A stretch of 64,000 nucleotides of DNA, from positions 51,069 through 115,068 of the forward strand of contig NW_005200774.1 of NCBI RefSeq assembly GCF_000372725.1. The letters are read 5' to 3'. Position numbers and translations under genes: made by a program. The notes below the pieces were generated by a model. The model ran no database searches. It had not been told where the DNA came from and saw only the letters and a program-made list of their open reading frames with translations. The DNA is from Emiliania huxleyi CCMP1516 (lineage: Eukaryota; Haptophyta; Isochrysidales; Noelaerhabdaceae). Shown here piece by piece: positions 18,378 through 28,625 of this stretch; positions within the stretch are counted from its first letter, which is position 1, and the number at the start of each line of letters is the position of its first letter.

Positions 18378-21206
18378 TCACTGCGAGCCCCCGAATGCGT
18401 AGTAACAAAAGGTCGCCAGCGGGTGGGACTTGGACTGAGGCGGCTCCGAGGCGAGCGAGCGAGCAACCGGCTCGCTCGCCGCCTCCGCGTCGCCGGCGGT
18501 GCGCGTGTTCTTGGGCGGCCCGCCTCCGGCCGGCTTGTGGTAGTCGAGGAAGGCACCCACCACGATCGAGATGACGGCGACGGCGTGCTCCTCGCCCGGG
18601 CACTGCCGCGGCGCGGGGGGCTGCTCGTTCTCCCACCCCCGCCCAAAGGGCCCGTTCCACACCAGGTAGCGGTCGTGGTCCGCGCGGCCGGGCGCGAAGG
18701 CCATCGCGTCGTCGCCCCACTCCTTGGGGTCGAGGTGCGCGGTGTTGTAGTTCGCGACGACGATGCTCTCCGCCGGCAGCGTGACCGTGCCGTCGAGGAA
18801 GGGGCACTGCATCGGCTTGTCGAGCACCTGAGGGACCGGTTGAGGTGTGCATGGTTCGCCACCCTCGCTGATGGTGGCGTCACACTGCCGGGATGGGCCG
18901 AGCGCCTTGTGAGAGCCGGCGACGGGGCAGGTACGGGGAGATGTGGGGAGATGTGGGGAGATGTGGGGAGATGTGGGGAGATGTGGGGAGATGTGGGGAG
19001 ATGGCACGCCTTGTGAGAGCCGGCGACGGGGCAGGCGAGGTACGGGGAGATGTGGGGAGATGTGGGGAGATGTGGGGAGATGTGGGGAGATGGCACGCCT
19101 TGTGCGAGCCGGCGACGGGGCAGGCGAGGCGGAGGGCCTGAGGGCGAGAGGCGTGGCTCGTCAAAGGAGAGAGGTGTGAGGAGGGGCGGGCGAGGCAGGG
19201 CGCCTCGATGACGAAGTCGGTCGGGCAAGCGCGGAAGAGGGCCGCCATCTCGTCGGCGTCCTCCGTCCACTGCGGGCTGTTTCCGAGCGCCTTTGGGAAG
19301 ACGCCGCGCGGGAAGCGGAGCAGCTTGGCGAGGGTGTTGGAGCAGCCAGAGGTGGTGCCTGCCGCACGCGGGGGGGGGCGGGGGGGGCGGGGGGTGTTGA
19401 GGGGTGGTTGAGGGGGGGTTGAGGGGGGGGGGAGGAGGGGGGAGGAGTGGCGAGGAGGGGCGAGGAGGGGCGAGGAGGGGCGAGGAGGGGCGAGGAGGAG
19501 AGGAGGAGAGGAGGCGAGGAGGCGAGGGCGAGGATGAGTCAGCCCCCTCGCCTGCCGCCGCCGCGAGCAGCAGCGCCATGCAGACCGAGTCGAGCAGCTT
19601 GTCGACCTTTGGCTCCTCCCGCGAAGGCACGTCCGAGCTGCCGAGGCAGGAGCCGCACGTCGCCTCGCAGCAGCTCGCCCCGGAGCCGGAGGGGCGCACC
19701 TAAGGAGCAAGCTCCCGACACAGGCTCCCGACACGCGGCTCGAAGGTCGGCTCCAGGCTCCGGGCGGGACAGCCGGACGGCCGCGCACCCCGTTCACGTC
19801 GGCTGTCACCGACTCGACGCCCGGCACCTGTTAATTCACAGTTAATTCACAGTTAATTAACAGTTAATTAACACGCACCGACTCGACGCCCGGCACCGCG
19901 TCGGCGAAGGCACGCCAGTCGACCGGCCGGCCGGCGAGGGCCTCTGGCCTGGCGCTGTTGCAGTGCAGGTAGAGGAAGCGCTTGAGGGCGGAGGGGGCGA
20001 GCGTGCCCGCCGTCTGCAGCAGCGGCGGGTACGAGGGCGGCAAGAGCCAGTACAGCGCGCCGACGGTCGTGTAGATGGCGACCTGCGAGGTGGCGTCACG
20101 CGTCATCTCGCCCCATCTCGCCCCATCTCGCCCCATCTCGCCCCATCTCGCCCCATCTCGCCCCATCTCAGTCGCCTTGGTGATGAGGTCGTCCCACGCC
20201 TCCTTCGCCTCCCCCTCGAGCGCGGTCGGTCGCACGTCGAGCAGCAGCGAAGCGAGCGTCTCGAAGACGGGCTGCGCCATCCACCGCGAGCCAAGTGCCT
20301 GCTCACAGCTAGAGCTGTGAAGAGACGCTGATCACAGCTGCGCCATCCACGCAGCGAGCAAAGTGCCGCGGGCGGCTGGATCCCCCCCCACCCCGACGCC
20401 AGCCACGCGTTCAAGTGCGGCCTCGCCTCCTCGCGCGCGGCTCTGCCGCCGTCCTTGAGCTTGGCGACCACCGACGGCGCGCCTAGGGGCGACCAAGAGA
20501 GGGCTCGGGAGAGGCTCACTGAAGGCTCAGCACATCGCCCTGCATATTGCTCGCCCGTGATGTGCTCGCGGAAGGCTTTGCGCCAGGCGGTGTGGTACTC
20601 GGCGCCGGTGTGGAAAAAGAGCGGCAGGTTGGTCGCCTGCGGCAGCGTCGCCCCCTTGATCAGCCAGCCGTCGAGGCAGCCGGCGCGCTTGCGGTGCGGG
20701 TCAAGCGCTATCTCGCGAGCGAGGCCGTAGTCGCCGATGCGAACTGTGTCCCAGAGCATGAGGTTGCGCCCAAAGTTGGCGTCGAGGTACTCGCGCCTGG
20801 CCGGCAGCAGCGTGTCGGTCCACATGCGCTGCTCAAACCCCTGGAAGAGGAACTGGTACCCATTCATCGCCAGGTCATAGGTCAGCGACGGGATCCGCAT
20901 CAGCAGCACACCAAGCAGCGAGTTGCGGAGCGGGCCGGTCAGGCACCACATGGCGAACCTCTGGAACAGCAGCGGGCCACAGCAGCAGCCGGAGAGCACG
21001 AGCACGACCCCGATGGGCCAGCAGATGAAGAGGAATGCTATCCACGACAGGACGGCGTCGAGTGAGCAGCTGCGAAGGTAGGGTGTCCCGAAGGCATGCG
21101 TCGCCGTCTGGCTGCCCGCGACAGCAAACTCCTCGCGCTTGCGGCTGATGTACTCTTGCCGCGGCTTCGCAAGGAGAGGGGCGTCGTCTTTGCCCGCATC
21201 CGGCAT
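18378..21206 (-). CDS. Membrane-anchored cytochrome P450-like protein, eight exons
   Basis: Exons in order: 21206-20555, 20482-20367, 20298-20176, 20082-19897, 19827-19789, 19699-19552, 19358-19204, 18827-18378. They join in frame to about 622 aa. A hydrophobic anchor lies near residues 50-77 (WIAFLFICWPIGVVLVLSGC). NLPLFFHTGAEYHTAWRKAF resembles the P450 C-helix. LLLAAAAGTTSGC is the I-helix oxygen-activation motif. WNGPFGRGW...APRQCPGEEHAVAV is the heme loop with thiolate Cys about 549. The heme loop, with RQCPGEE, recalls CYP74 or peroxygenase-type P450s. The substrate is unknown; a fatty-acid hydroperoxide is a guess. Five of seven introns start GC. At least four show exon duplications at their ends. 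Confidence 0.75.
18936..19101. repeat. Intronic satellite (GGGGAGATGT)n, two blocks
   Basis: A 10-bp unit repeated about seven times, interrupted by TGGCACGCCTTGTGAGAGCC, then repeated five times. The blocks lie within the last intron of the P450 gene (18828-19203). On the sense strand the unit is CACATCTCCC, pyrimidine-rich. Confidence 0.9.
19365..19530. repeat. Polypurine satellite in P450 intron 6
   Basis: G-rich runs and GGGGCGAGGA units on the plus strand make the sense strand an almost pure pyrimidine tract within intron 19359-19551. Confidence 0.85.
19828..19896 (-). mobile_element. Introner-like intron, AT-rich family (P450 gene)
   Basis: A 69-nt GT-AG intron. The exon sequence GTGCCGGGCGTCGAGTCGGT is duplicated on both sides of an insert made of four TGTTAATTAAC / TGTGAATTAAC units. 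The insert words match those in the FHA and ABCF introns. Confidence 0.82.
20083..20175 (-). repeat. Satellite intron (CTCGCCCCAT)n in P450 gene
   Basis: A 93-nt GC-AG intron whose 5' half is about six perfect copies of a 10-bp unit. It keeps the frame open, so an unspliced reading gives an RDGARWGEMG repeat. Confidence 0.85.
20299..20366 (-). mobile_element. Introner-like intron, palindromic family (P450 gene)
   Basis: A 68-nt GC-AG intron. GCACTTTGCTCG...GTGGATGGCGCAGC before the insert is repeated after it as GCACTTGGCTCGCGGTGGAT. The insert contains TCTTCACAGCT-CT-AGCTGTGAGCAG. The same core is found in the ABCF intron at 33725-33789. Confidence 0.8.
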
Positions 21207-21302
21207 GCTTCGCGGGAGTAGGGTCGGTCGGCAGCAAGGCGGCTGGCAAGGACGAGACGAGAGTTTGTTTTTTTACTAGGGATCCCTAGAAAGCAATGAA
21301 AC

Positions 21303-21360
21303 TACCGGCGCATTCTGTCTTGCCCGAAGCCTGCGTTGTCAAGACAGAGACCTTTGTGCA
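21303..21360 (+). pseudogene. Fragment copied from the YCII-domain gene
   Basis: About 50 bp encoding SVLPEACVVKTETFV match the region SVLPEAWFVKTETFV of the gene at 23443-24197 almost base for base (CTGTCTTGCCCGAAGCCTG, GTCAAGACAGAGACCTTTGT), in opposite orientation. The similarity stops abruptly on both sides, so this is a dispersed fragment and not a gene. Confidence 0.75.
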
Positions 21361-21829
21361 TGGTCGCATCCGGGGTGTGTTAGGTATATTGTTGGCAAAT
21401 CAAGACACAGAGCTCAACAACAAACAAGCTAAAAATCTCTCTCTCTCAGAGCTCACACAGAATCACAGCGGGAGGAAAGCGGCGAGTCGCAATTCCTGGG
21501 GTCCTTGTGGCGGGCCACCCTGTCCAGAAAGGCATGGTCCATGGATGCCAATCTGGGGTCTTTCGACCGAGTCTATGAGCCCTGGCCGCTCCCGGTTGTG
21601 GCAGAGGTTATGGAACCAAGCGACGGAGATGGTGCGGGGGTACGGGTGTTCCAGGAGGTCACGACTCGCACCGACCCTTCACGAACCGAAAGGCTGCACC
21701 CGGGGAAGGCACAGTAATCCGGGCACGTGTTGGGCGCCCCGTTCCGTCTGGGGCTAGGTCGGCTCAGGGCCCCGTCCACTTCCCTCCCACTTGGCGCGTG
21801 ATGGTGAGGAGATGCCACCCAGGCGCAGC

Positions 21830-22240
21830 CAGGGCAGGGGCGGAGGGCGAGGGCGGAGGGCGGGATGGGCGCCAAGCGGGAGGGAGCGAACGGAGTGGAA
21901 TGCACAGATGGGGGATGGCGAAGGCGGAGGGGCAGAAAGGGGGGAGGGCGGCGGGAGGGCGGAAGTCGGCGGGCGGCGGGTGGTTCGGTAGGGCGGGGGG
22001 CAGGGCGAGGGGTGGAGGTGGAGGACGGTGGGGGCGAGGGGCGGCGAAGGAGAGGGTGGTGGCAAAGGGGTGGGCGAGGTGGAGGGCGGGGGGGCGGCAT
22101 GGGAGAGGTGGAGGGCGGCGGAGGCGTGGGCGAGATGGAAGGCGGCGGAGGCGTGAGCGGCGGCGGTCGGCGGTGGGAAGAAGGTGGAGGGTAGCGGCGG
22201 CGTGGGCGAGGTGGAGGGCGGCGGCGGCGTGTAGGTATGC
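21830..22240. repeat. Polypurine minisatellite (GGAGGGCGG-like)
   Basis: Degenerate units of GGTGGAGGGCGGCGGAGGCG and relatives over about 400 bp. Almost no pyrimidine runs occur on the plus strand. Confidence 0.75.
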
Positions 22241-22409
22241 TGTTGGCAATCAAGGACTCCACCAGATAAAACCCCCGAGGGCGTGGGCTGGGGCGCTGGG
22301 CGTACCTCTATAGACCGTGTGGCGCCCGCCGAGGACCGCCGAGATTTGAAGGGGGACGGCGCGCCGCCCCGCCTCGTTTTGCGCTCGCGTTCACCGCCAC
22401 ACCGGCGAC

Positions 22410-22907
22410 ATGGCGACGGTCGAGCCCGTTCCCGCGCATGTGGCTGGCACGTTCGACATCGGCATGTTCGAATGTAACAAGCACAAGGCCTGCGCCGACG
22501 GCAACGCGTGCGTCTGCTGCATCGCGCACATTGGCCCGACTTGCTGCTTCTACACCGACCTCGAGGCAAAAGCGGGAGTCGTCAATGAGTGCGGCCCGGA
22601 CAACACCTTCTGGATGCTATGCTGCGCCACGCCGCTTCGCATGGGCGGCTCTGCCTTCCCTCCTCTCCGCGTTGCCGGCTTCTGCTGCGAGGGGCAGGCC
22701 CTCCTCGCCACACGTCAGGCCGTGCTCGAGAAGTACAAAATCCAGGAAGACCCGTGCGAGACAACGATCTACGCCTTCTGCTGCGGCACGTGCGCCATGG
22801 CGCAGCAGTCCAACCAGCTGATGACCCACGAAGGCTTCGTCATGGACGGGCCCCAGAAGGTCAAGAAGGCGGAGCCGCCCAAGCTCACCGAGATGCCTCG
22901 CGCGTGA
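22410..22907 (+). CDS. PLAC8-family Cys-rich membrane protein
   Basis: A single exon of 165 aa. Cys pairs and clusters (KHKACADGNACVCCIAHIGP, TCCFYTD, WMLCCATP, AGFCCEGQ, AFCCGTCAMAQQSNQL) and the LATRQAVLEKYKI segment fit the PLAC8 domain. In that domain R...LR..Y.I precedes CC.C...Q...E. PLAC8 proteins sit at the plasma membrane and are linked to metal tolerance and organ-size control in plants. The precise role here is unknown. The two CC-containing hydrophobic stretches would be the membrane-associated parts. No introns are needed. Confidence 0.75.
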   Translation: MATVEPVPAHVAGTFDIGMFECNKHKACADGNACVCCIAHIGPTCCFYTDLEAKAGVVNECGPDNTFWMLCCATPLRMGGSAFPPLRVAGFCCEGQALLATRQAVLEKYKIQEDPCETTIYAFCCGTCAMAQQSNQLMTHEGFVMDGPQKVKKAEPPKLTEMPRA

Positions 22908-23442
22908 GAGCCCGCCAGCCCGTCCTCCGGGTCTATCAGCACGTCGGCATTGCGTTCGTTGCGGAGGGAGCGGCAATGTGGCCGGTATGCGAGGCATATC
23001 GGTATCGGTGTCTCTCCTCTCCCTCTCTCCGCACAAGTGTCGCATCGCGCAACGCAGGCAATGCGCTATAACCTAACTAATACGGCTTGCCGGCGGTAAT
23101 AATGGGGTGTTGGCGTCCGTAAAGCCGTATGCAATTGCATGCGCGCGGGGAGACCACCTCGGAGCTCGGAGCTCGGTGTCGGAGCGGCTGCAGAATTCAA
23201 TGCGGTGTGCGGCGCCCGCGTGGCTAGCGCACGGACGTATTGTCCCATTTTGTTGGGACGCGGGAAAAATCAGGTGCGCGGCGAGACCAACGTAGGTCGT
23301 AGCCGGTGCCGCTGCCGTGCAAAAAGCCGACTCCAGGAAGCCGGTCGCGCCCACCACGTCACACGCCCCGACAGGGACCGTTCAGCGCGGAGATGCGTCC
23401 CGCTCAGGCACAGCAGCGCGGCCGCTTCGGCCACATGCGCCC
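22908..23442. other. Intergenic, no gene seen
   Basis: 535 bp between convergent genes. A region of lower GC near 23070-23110 (CTATAACCTAACTAATACGG) may hold the PLAC8 transcript end. Confidence 0.45.
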
Positions 23443-24197
23443 TCAGCCCTCCTGACGATGCGGCGCGGCATGCGGCAGTATCACAACCTCCGCGGTGGCG
23501 CGTCTCGCCTCGCCGTCGAGGCTGCTCACGCACCACCGCACGACCTCGCCCCGCTCCTCGACCGCACCGCGCACGGCCGCCTCGATGCCGTCTGCAGGAG
23601 GGGCGTGCGGGAACGAGGGACTCAGCAGCGAGGAGCGGCCAGACAGGGGAGAGCGGTGCGCGCGCCGACGCGACCAAAGGCGACCGTGACGACAGCCACC
23701 TCGAGCTGCCGCCCGCCGCCCGCCGTCGGCGGGTCATTGCGCCGGGATGGGCTGTCGGGCAGCGCAGCCTGCTTCTCGCACCACGCGCCACCGTCGACGA
23801 GCTCTAGATCGCCCACCTCCGCCACCCATCCGTTGACGGCCCATTCCACACAGCCGCTAGACACGAGTGGGTCCTGCAGGCACAGCTGCTCGGCCGCGGC
23901 ATGGGAGGCGGCCCTGAAGAGCATGAGGCCGCCGCCACCAGGCCGGCCATCGGCGTCCACGCGGTAGCCACTCGTGATCGTGGCGCCCTGCTGCCGCAGA
24001 TTTGCGACCCACGCCTTGTGCGCCTCGAGGTGAGGCCTGATCTCGGGAAACGGCTTGCCGGTGACAAAGGTCTCTGTCTTGACAAACCAGGCTTCGGGCA
24101 AGACAGAGCTTGCGCCGCTCGCTTGAGGCGCGGCAAGGCGAGCGGGCGCGACAAGCGAGGAGACTGCGAGCAGCGACCCATGCACTGGCAGAAGCAT
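23443..24197 (-). CDS. YCII-related (dimeric alpha/beta barrel) protein, two exons
   Basis: Exons 24197-23675 and 23591-23443 join in phase to 223 aa. The start at 24197 begins a leader (MLLPVHGSLLAVSSLVAPA), probably signal or transit. The core (WFVKTETFVTGKPFPEIRPH, KAWVANLRQQGATITSGY, GGGGLMLFRAASHAAAEQLC, DPLVSSGCVEWAVNGWV) matches the YCII fold, a small ferredoxin-like domain in proteins related to muconolactone isomerase. The catalytic role is unknown. Exon 2 adds DGIEAAVRGAVEERGEVVRW, CVSSLDGEARRATAEVVILP. A copy of part of exon 1 lies at 21303-21360. Confidence 0.65.
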
Positions 24198-25595
24198 GTG
24201 GCCCTGCCTTGGGAAAGAATTTATGGTGGGAAAGAATCCTTGGGAAAGAAAGAATAACGCACGTGCCCTCAGCGGAGCTGGGAGGAGGACCGCCGCAAGC
24301 GGCGTGGCGTGGAGCGGTTGTGCATCCCTCCGGGGGCCCCTCTGCGCTGCGCCGGGGAGGCGTTGTTGGAGGCTAGGACGCAAGCGTCCGTCGCCCTTTT
24401 CAAACTCGGGGCCCACTCCGCTACGCTCCGACCCGAATTTGGAGGGCCTGAAAGTTTAAGGTGTTGCTGCGCAAAAGGGGTCTCTGGGCCGGCGCGGGGG
24501 CCCCAGAGGGTGTCCATGCGGGGGGGAGATGGGGTCCCATGGCCCGCCGCAGGCGCCGATTTTTTGGAGTTTTTTTTTCTTTTTTCGCGATTTTTTACTT
24601 GTTTTCATGGGAATTCGGCGTACTTGCGGCCATGCTATCACGCCTTGCGACAGCCTGTCGGCGCAGCTGACCGTGCCATGATGCACAATTGATCACCTGC
24701 ATAGCTCGCGGCCTTTGTATCAAGCATTCAGTGATGACGTGATCGTACGGCCAGTAGGAAGGTGTCCTTCCAGCTGCGTGCACGCTTCTGGCGCAATGCG
24801 CGTCACCTCGGATTGGCTGCTGGCACTCTCGAGGCTATGCCTACACAGCCTCGCGCGCATGGGCAGTCAAGAGGGACCACGCACCTTCTCAGGACAGCGC
24901 CGGCGCCTCTCTCTTGGACCGGCAAACTTGGTGGTCTCGTGTCACCAATGTGGGACCAGTGCGGCATCGCGCCATCGACAGCTCTGAACTGCGCCTCACC
25001 ACTGACCGGGAAGGCCGCCAAGTGGGCCAGCACAGGTCGCACATTGTGGCAGCAGTCAGCAGTGCATGGCTGATAGCTAGAGCAGCAGCGTCAGGGTCGC
25101 AGGGTCGGATCGTGTCAAGCCTCTCGCCCGGCCGGCCGCGTGCAGACGTCGGCCTGTCTGCTGTCTGGAGTGATCTGTCGGCGGTCAGTACGACCGATCA
25201 GGTCGGAGTTTTCTGATGGTTGGAGGGTCTATCTGCATGTACTCCTCGAGATCTCTCCAAATCTGCCCTCTGATCAACCGTGATCATTCGGGAAGTCGGT
25301 GCTCATAGAGACTCATAGAGCCGGAGCCCCGTTTCCGCACTGCGGCGCGGCGCACGGTGCCTCCGGGGGGCCCCGCGCCGGCCCAGAGAAAGGGGTCGGA
25401 CACAGGGCGCAGCTCATGCTAAGAGCTAGAAGAGGAGATAGAGAGAACAACCACCCTGTCCCGTTATTGCGTACACCAACACCACAAAACGCTCTCTCTC
25501 TCGTGTCCTCACTCAGGGGGGTCACAACTACCAAGTCCCTCGACTAGCTGCCACAGGGCGCAGCTGCCACAGGGCGCAGCTGGAGACGCTCTCCC
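24198..25595. other. Gene-free region, possible non-autonomous element
   Basis: No coding frame with family features in 1.4 kb. It carries inverted repeats at 24477-24504 and 25364-25397 (see next entry) and a T-rich tract near 24560-24600. Confidence 0.5.
24477..25397. mobile_element. Segment bounded by inverted repeats
   Basis: Left TCTCTGGGCCGGCGCGGGG and right CCCCGCGCCGGCCCAGAGAA are complementary over about 24 bp, each next to a GGGGTC. The 0.9 kb between has no ORF of note. This would suit a MITE-like element or a fold-back; target duplications were not found. Confidence 0.4.
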
Positions 25596-25913
25596 TCAAT
25601 CGGCATCCACCCCCACCCGCTCCAGCCCCACTTCTGCTGCCGAGAGAGCTGAATCGAAGCAAGCGAGCCATTGCATCTTGGCGTGCTCCTGGAGCGCGGC
25701 TTTCTGCTTGGCGGCCACGAGCACGGCGGAGTCGGCGTCGTAGTGCGCATCGTTCCCGCTCATCGCCCATTCCTCCCACGTGACGTGTGTCGGCCGCGAT
25801 TCGATGTCGCCACCTTCATCGCCAACGAGGACTCCCTCGACTGCAGGCAGGGGGCTCCGGCGCGGGGAGGGACTCCGCCTGCTGCGCTGGCCGACCGCGC
25901 CCTCCTCCTCCAT
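25596..25913 (-). CDS. Possible small hypothetical protein
   Basis: A 105-aa frame. The second half (SRPTHVTWEEWAMSGNDAHY, DADSAVLVAAKQKAALQEHA, MQWLACFDSALSAAEVGL) reads as a soluble amphipathic protein and not as GC-driven noise. The first part is Arg/Ser/Pro-rich and could be a leader or intron. No known family. It could be one exon of a larger minus-strand gene. Confidence 0.3.
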   Translation of the reverse strand: MEEEGAVGQRSRRSPSPRRSPLPAVEGVLVGDEGGDIESRPTHVTWEEWAMSGNDAHYDADSAVLVAAKQKAALQEHAKMQWLACFDSALSAAEVGLERVGVDAD

Positions 25914-27308
25914 GGGCTCGATCCGAATCCGCAGCGTGTCGTCCCCAGCGGCGGTGCTGCGCGGGAGGCGGCCGCGGGCACGCTGGGCTCGATCAGCGGC
26001 TTTCCCTCAGTTGCTCCGAAAGCACGGATTTGGCGTTCTTGGCTTCAATTTTACGAATGTCTGGCACCAGCTGAAGGCTTGGGTCCGACATCGCCGGATT
26101 CGTGCACGGTATTCGGATTTTGCTATTTGTTCGTGTGGGGGTATATTGCAGATTTGTCAATGGTACCGCGTCTGCGACGCGGGCGCCTTGCGAGCAGAGC
26201 CCTTAGGACACCCTTTATATCTTGCGCGGTCAAAACCCTGCCGTTTTGAGGATATGCCTTCATACTGTTTTCTTTCTTCTTTTTCGGACGACAGGTTTTC
26301 CCTCTCCAACTTCAAAAAATAAAAGCGCGGGAGCCGCCAACCAACGAGCCTGCTCCTGTAACGCCGAGCCTGCTCCTGTCCCGCTCGTGCGCATCGTCAC
26401 GTGGCAGTCGAGAACCTCCCCGCTCTTCAGGCAGGGCGTAGCGAAGGAGAAGTCAGGTGACTCTAGCGGAGGAGCACTTGGAGGTGGCTGCCGCAGGCAT
26501 GCGAATGTTGGACGGAGGGTGGACGCGTCCAGAGGGGGGGTCAGGGGGGTTGTGCCAGGGTTGTGCGGTACTTGCATCGAAAAAGCGAGCACGTATGAGG
26601 TGTGAATGTGAACATACAGGGTGTGAATGGGCGAGGTGTGAACGGAGTAGCGGGATGAATGCGCAGAGGCGCCAGGGAAGGAATGTGTCGGGGATCGAAG
26701 TGTGCTGGCTCGCCCGATCGGCCGGCGAGGTCGGGCGTCGGCCCGCGGGGGTCCCCCGGGGGCCGCCCGGGGCGCTGGGCGTCCACCGGGGAAGTAGGAT
26801 GTATGTACGTTGGGTAAAAGGGCCTGCCTGCGCATCCATGCGGTCCTCCCCCCGGGGGGCGCGCGCGGCACTTCCGAGGGTCGGGGCTCGACGCACGGCT
26901 GGGGGTGGGGGTTCCTGCGGGTATGGGGACCTCAGGGGGTTGGGTGGGCACAATCCTATCCTCGGTCGGGGATTCCGGATCGAGGGGGGTGCAGATCTCA
27001 TGCAGGGGGGTGCACTTTTCTGTCGATCGTTTCGGTGTTTTTCGGAAATGTGCAGTGCATGGGTTGCCCCGTATAGGCCTTTTCAAGTTCCGTCCGTCCG
27101 CGAGGCGGGGGTGATGGGAAAAAAGGGTTAGGGGGCGGTCATCCCAGCGGGCGCCTGCTCTCCCGCCCGTGGGGTCGGGTTCAGACGCACCGGTGGTCAT
27201 TGCGAGAGAACAAAACACCCTTTGTTGCGGCGCGCGCGGCGGCGGCGTGCGCCGGTGCGCGCAATTAACCGGGTGGTCCAACCTGTGCGGTGGATGTGGA
27301 CCTACCAG
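25914..27308. other. Gene-free region with G-rich DNA
   Basis: 1.4 kb. From about 26450 the plus strand is rich in GGGG runs (26530-26560, 26880-27010) giving Pro-rich shadow frames on the minus strand. No gene recognised. Confidence 0.45.
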
Positions 27309-28436
27309 ATGCGGCGTATGCTCTTCATGTGCTGCCTCGTGCTGGGCACGGGCTCATTGAAATCTGCAGGCGTGAAGCTGCCAAGAAGCGTGCCCTACCT
27401 CAAACCAGTCTTCTCGCCACGATCGACTACCACAAAGTTTGCATTTGTTCATGTGATTGATGACCTGAAGAAAGAGGCCAAGCAGCGTCACCTCGATGAG
27501 CCAGAAGCTTACTGGCTTGCAAGCAGCGGCGTGGCGGACATGGGCATGTGCGTTTTGGCGGCGCAGATGACCAACTTGCGATTGCACAACGCAAGTGGTG
27601 ACCATGTCATCATCACTCGGCATGTGGATGTTCCAAGATCCTCGCGTCATGACGTTCCTTGATGCTCTTGACGCCTTCGTCTTCAAGTCGACAGTTCAAC
27701 AAATTCTACACACATGGCAACGTGCGAATAAGCAAGAACGTGTCAGAGCTTGTTTGGGGCATCATGAGTCAAACCATCCTCAAGGTTGGTGTGTTTGGCC
27801 TCGTGCATTACGTTTACGAGAAGCTACTGTTCTTAGACCTTGACGTGTTTGCTTTCGAACGGTGCCACAGCATCCGTTCGCAGGCTATGCAGAGTCGCTG
27901 GTTGTACCAAGTGGAGGCAACGCACCACTTGTCGCGAGCATAATGGCAATCAAGCCAAACATTTCCCATTACATGCTAATGCTCGATCTCCTTCAACAAG
28001 GCTTCACTACCGACCAAGGGTGGGGACGGCAAGGCTGGCAGGTGGGTCGACGGGTTGGAGGTTGATAGCTTGTCGGCAGTATCCACACTACTGCAGCGAC
28101 ATGGGCAACGCATCACGTCGCTGGGATTTCTATTTTGCCGAGGCCGACCAAGGGCTCATCTATGCCACTTATTTCAACGGCCTCGGCCCGAGGTCCCTTC
28201 GGAACGCCATTATGTTCGGGACACTGAGCAAAAATATCCCTCACATTCACTGGTATGGTGAGCGCAAGCCATGGATGCGATCAACCATGGAGGGATCAAA
28301 GGCCCTCATTGAAAAAATCAGGGAGCCTTTGCACCACGAGGTATTCTGGGCGGCGTGGAGAGCAGTGACCAGCACCATGGCCACGGCCATGCGGCCATTC
28401 GACTGTTCTGCCACTCTGGACGCGTTTGCTCAATGA
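27309..28436 (+). pseudogene. GT8-like glycosyltransferase, frame-disrupted, low GC
   Basis: From 27309 (MRRMLFMCCLVLGTGSLKSA, a signal anchor) the translation reads like a glycogenin-type GT8: KFAFVHVIDD, YWLASSGVADMGMCVLAAQM, YEKLLFLDLDVFAFE (the DxD metal site), ASIMAIKPNISHYMLMLDLL, TTDQG, then DFYFAEADQGLIYATYFNGL and HIHWYGERKPWM. The frame changes near 27620-27680 and again near 27870. A third break at 28041-28078 is explained by a 38-nt GT-AG intron. Two unexplained shifts suggest decay, unless they mark tiny introns. Base composition is clearly lower in GC than in neighbouring genes, suggesting a different origin. Confidence 0.55.
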
Positions 28437-28625
28437 GACACCGTCGGGTACCGTCGGATACCGTCGGCGGTACACCATCGCGCATCGGGTACCGCGGGGT
28501 ACCGCGTAAGGTACTATCTGCGTGAGGGACTGTGAGGTACTGTGGGGTATACCGTTGGGACTGCACAGTACATTACAGTACTGTGAATTGTGAGTTGCCA
28601 CAGGGTACTCTACTGTGGGGTACTG
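28437..28625. repeat. Degenerate GGTACCGT repeat
   Basis: Units such as GGGTACCGTCGGATACCGTC, GGGTACCGCGGGGTACCGCG and GAGGTACTGTGGGGTATACC repeat with drift right after the glycosyltransferase stop. Many units contain the palindrome GGTACC. Confidence 0.8.

Larger units (their letters stand above)
21207..22409. other. Gene-free region with a YCII-gene fragment and purine-rich DNA
   Basis: No complete gene. It holds a duplicated fragment of the YCII-domain gene (21303-21360) and a pair of related sequences (TAGGTATATTGTTGGCAAAT near 21380, TAGGTATGCTGTTGGCAATC near 22231) about 850 bp apart. Between them is a polypurine minisatellite (21830-22240). Confidence 0.55.

Noticed and set aside
18936..20168. 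CRISPR array
   Set aside because: Repeats are contiguous 10-bp units without unique spacers, inside introns of a eukaryotic gene.
21754..22569. Minus-strand Pro/Ser-rich frame (HRGP-like)
   Set aside because: Direct product of the polypurine minisatellite on the other strand. There is no leader or folded domain, unlike the genuine Pro-rich gene at 61284.
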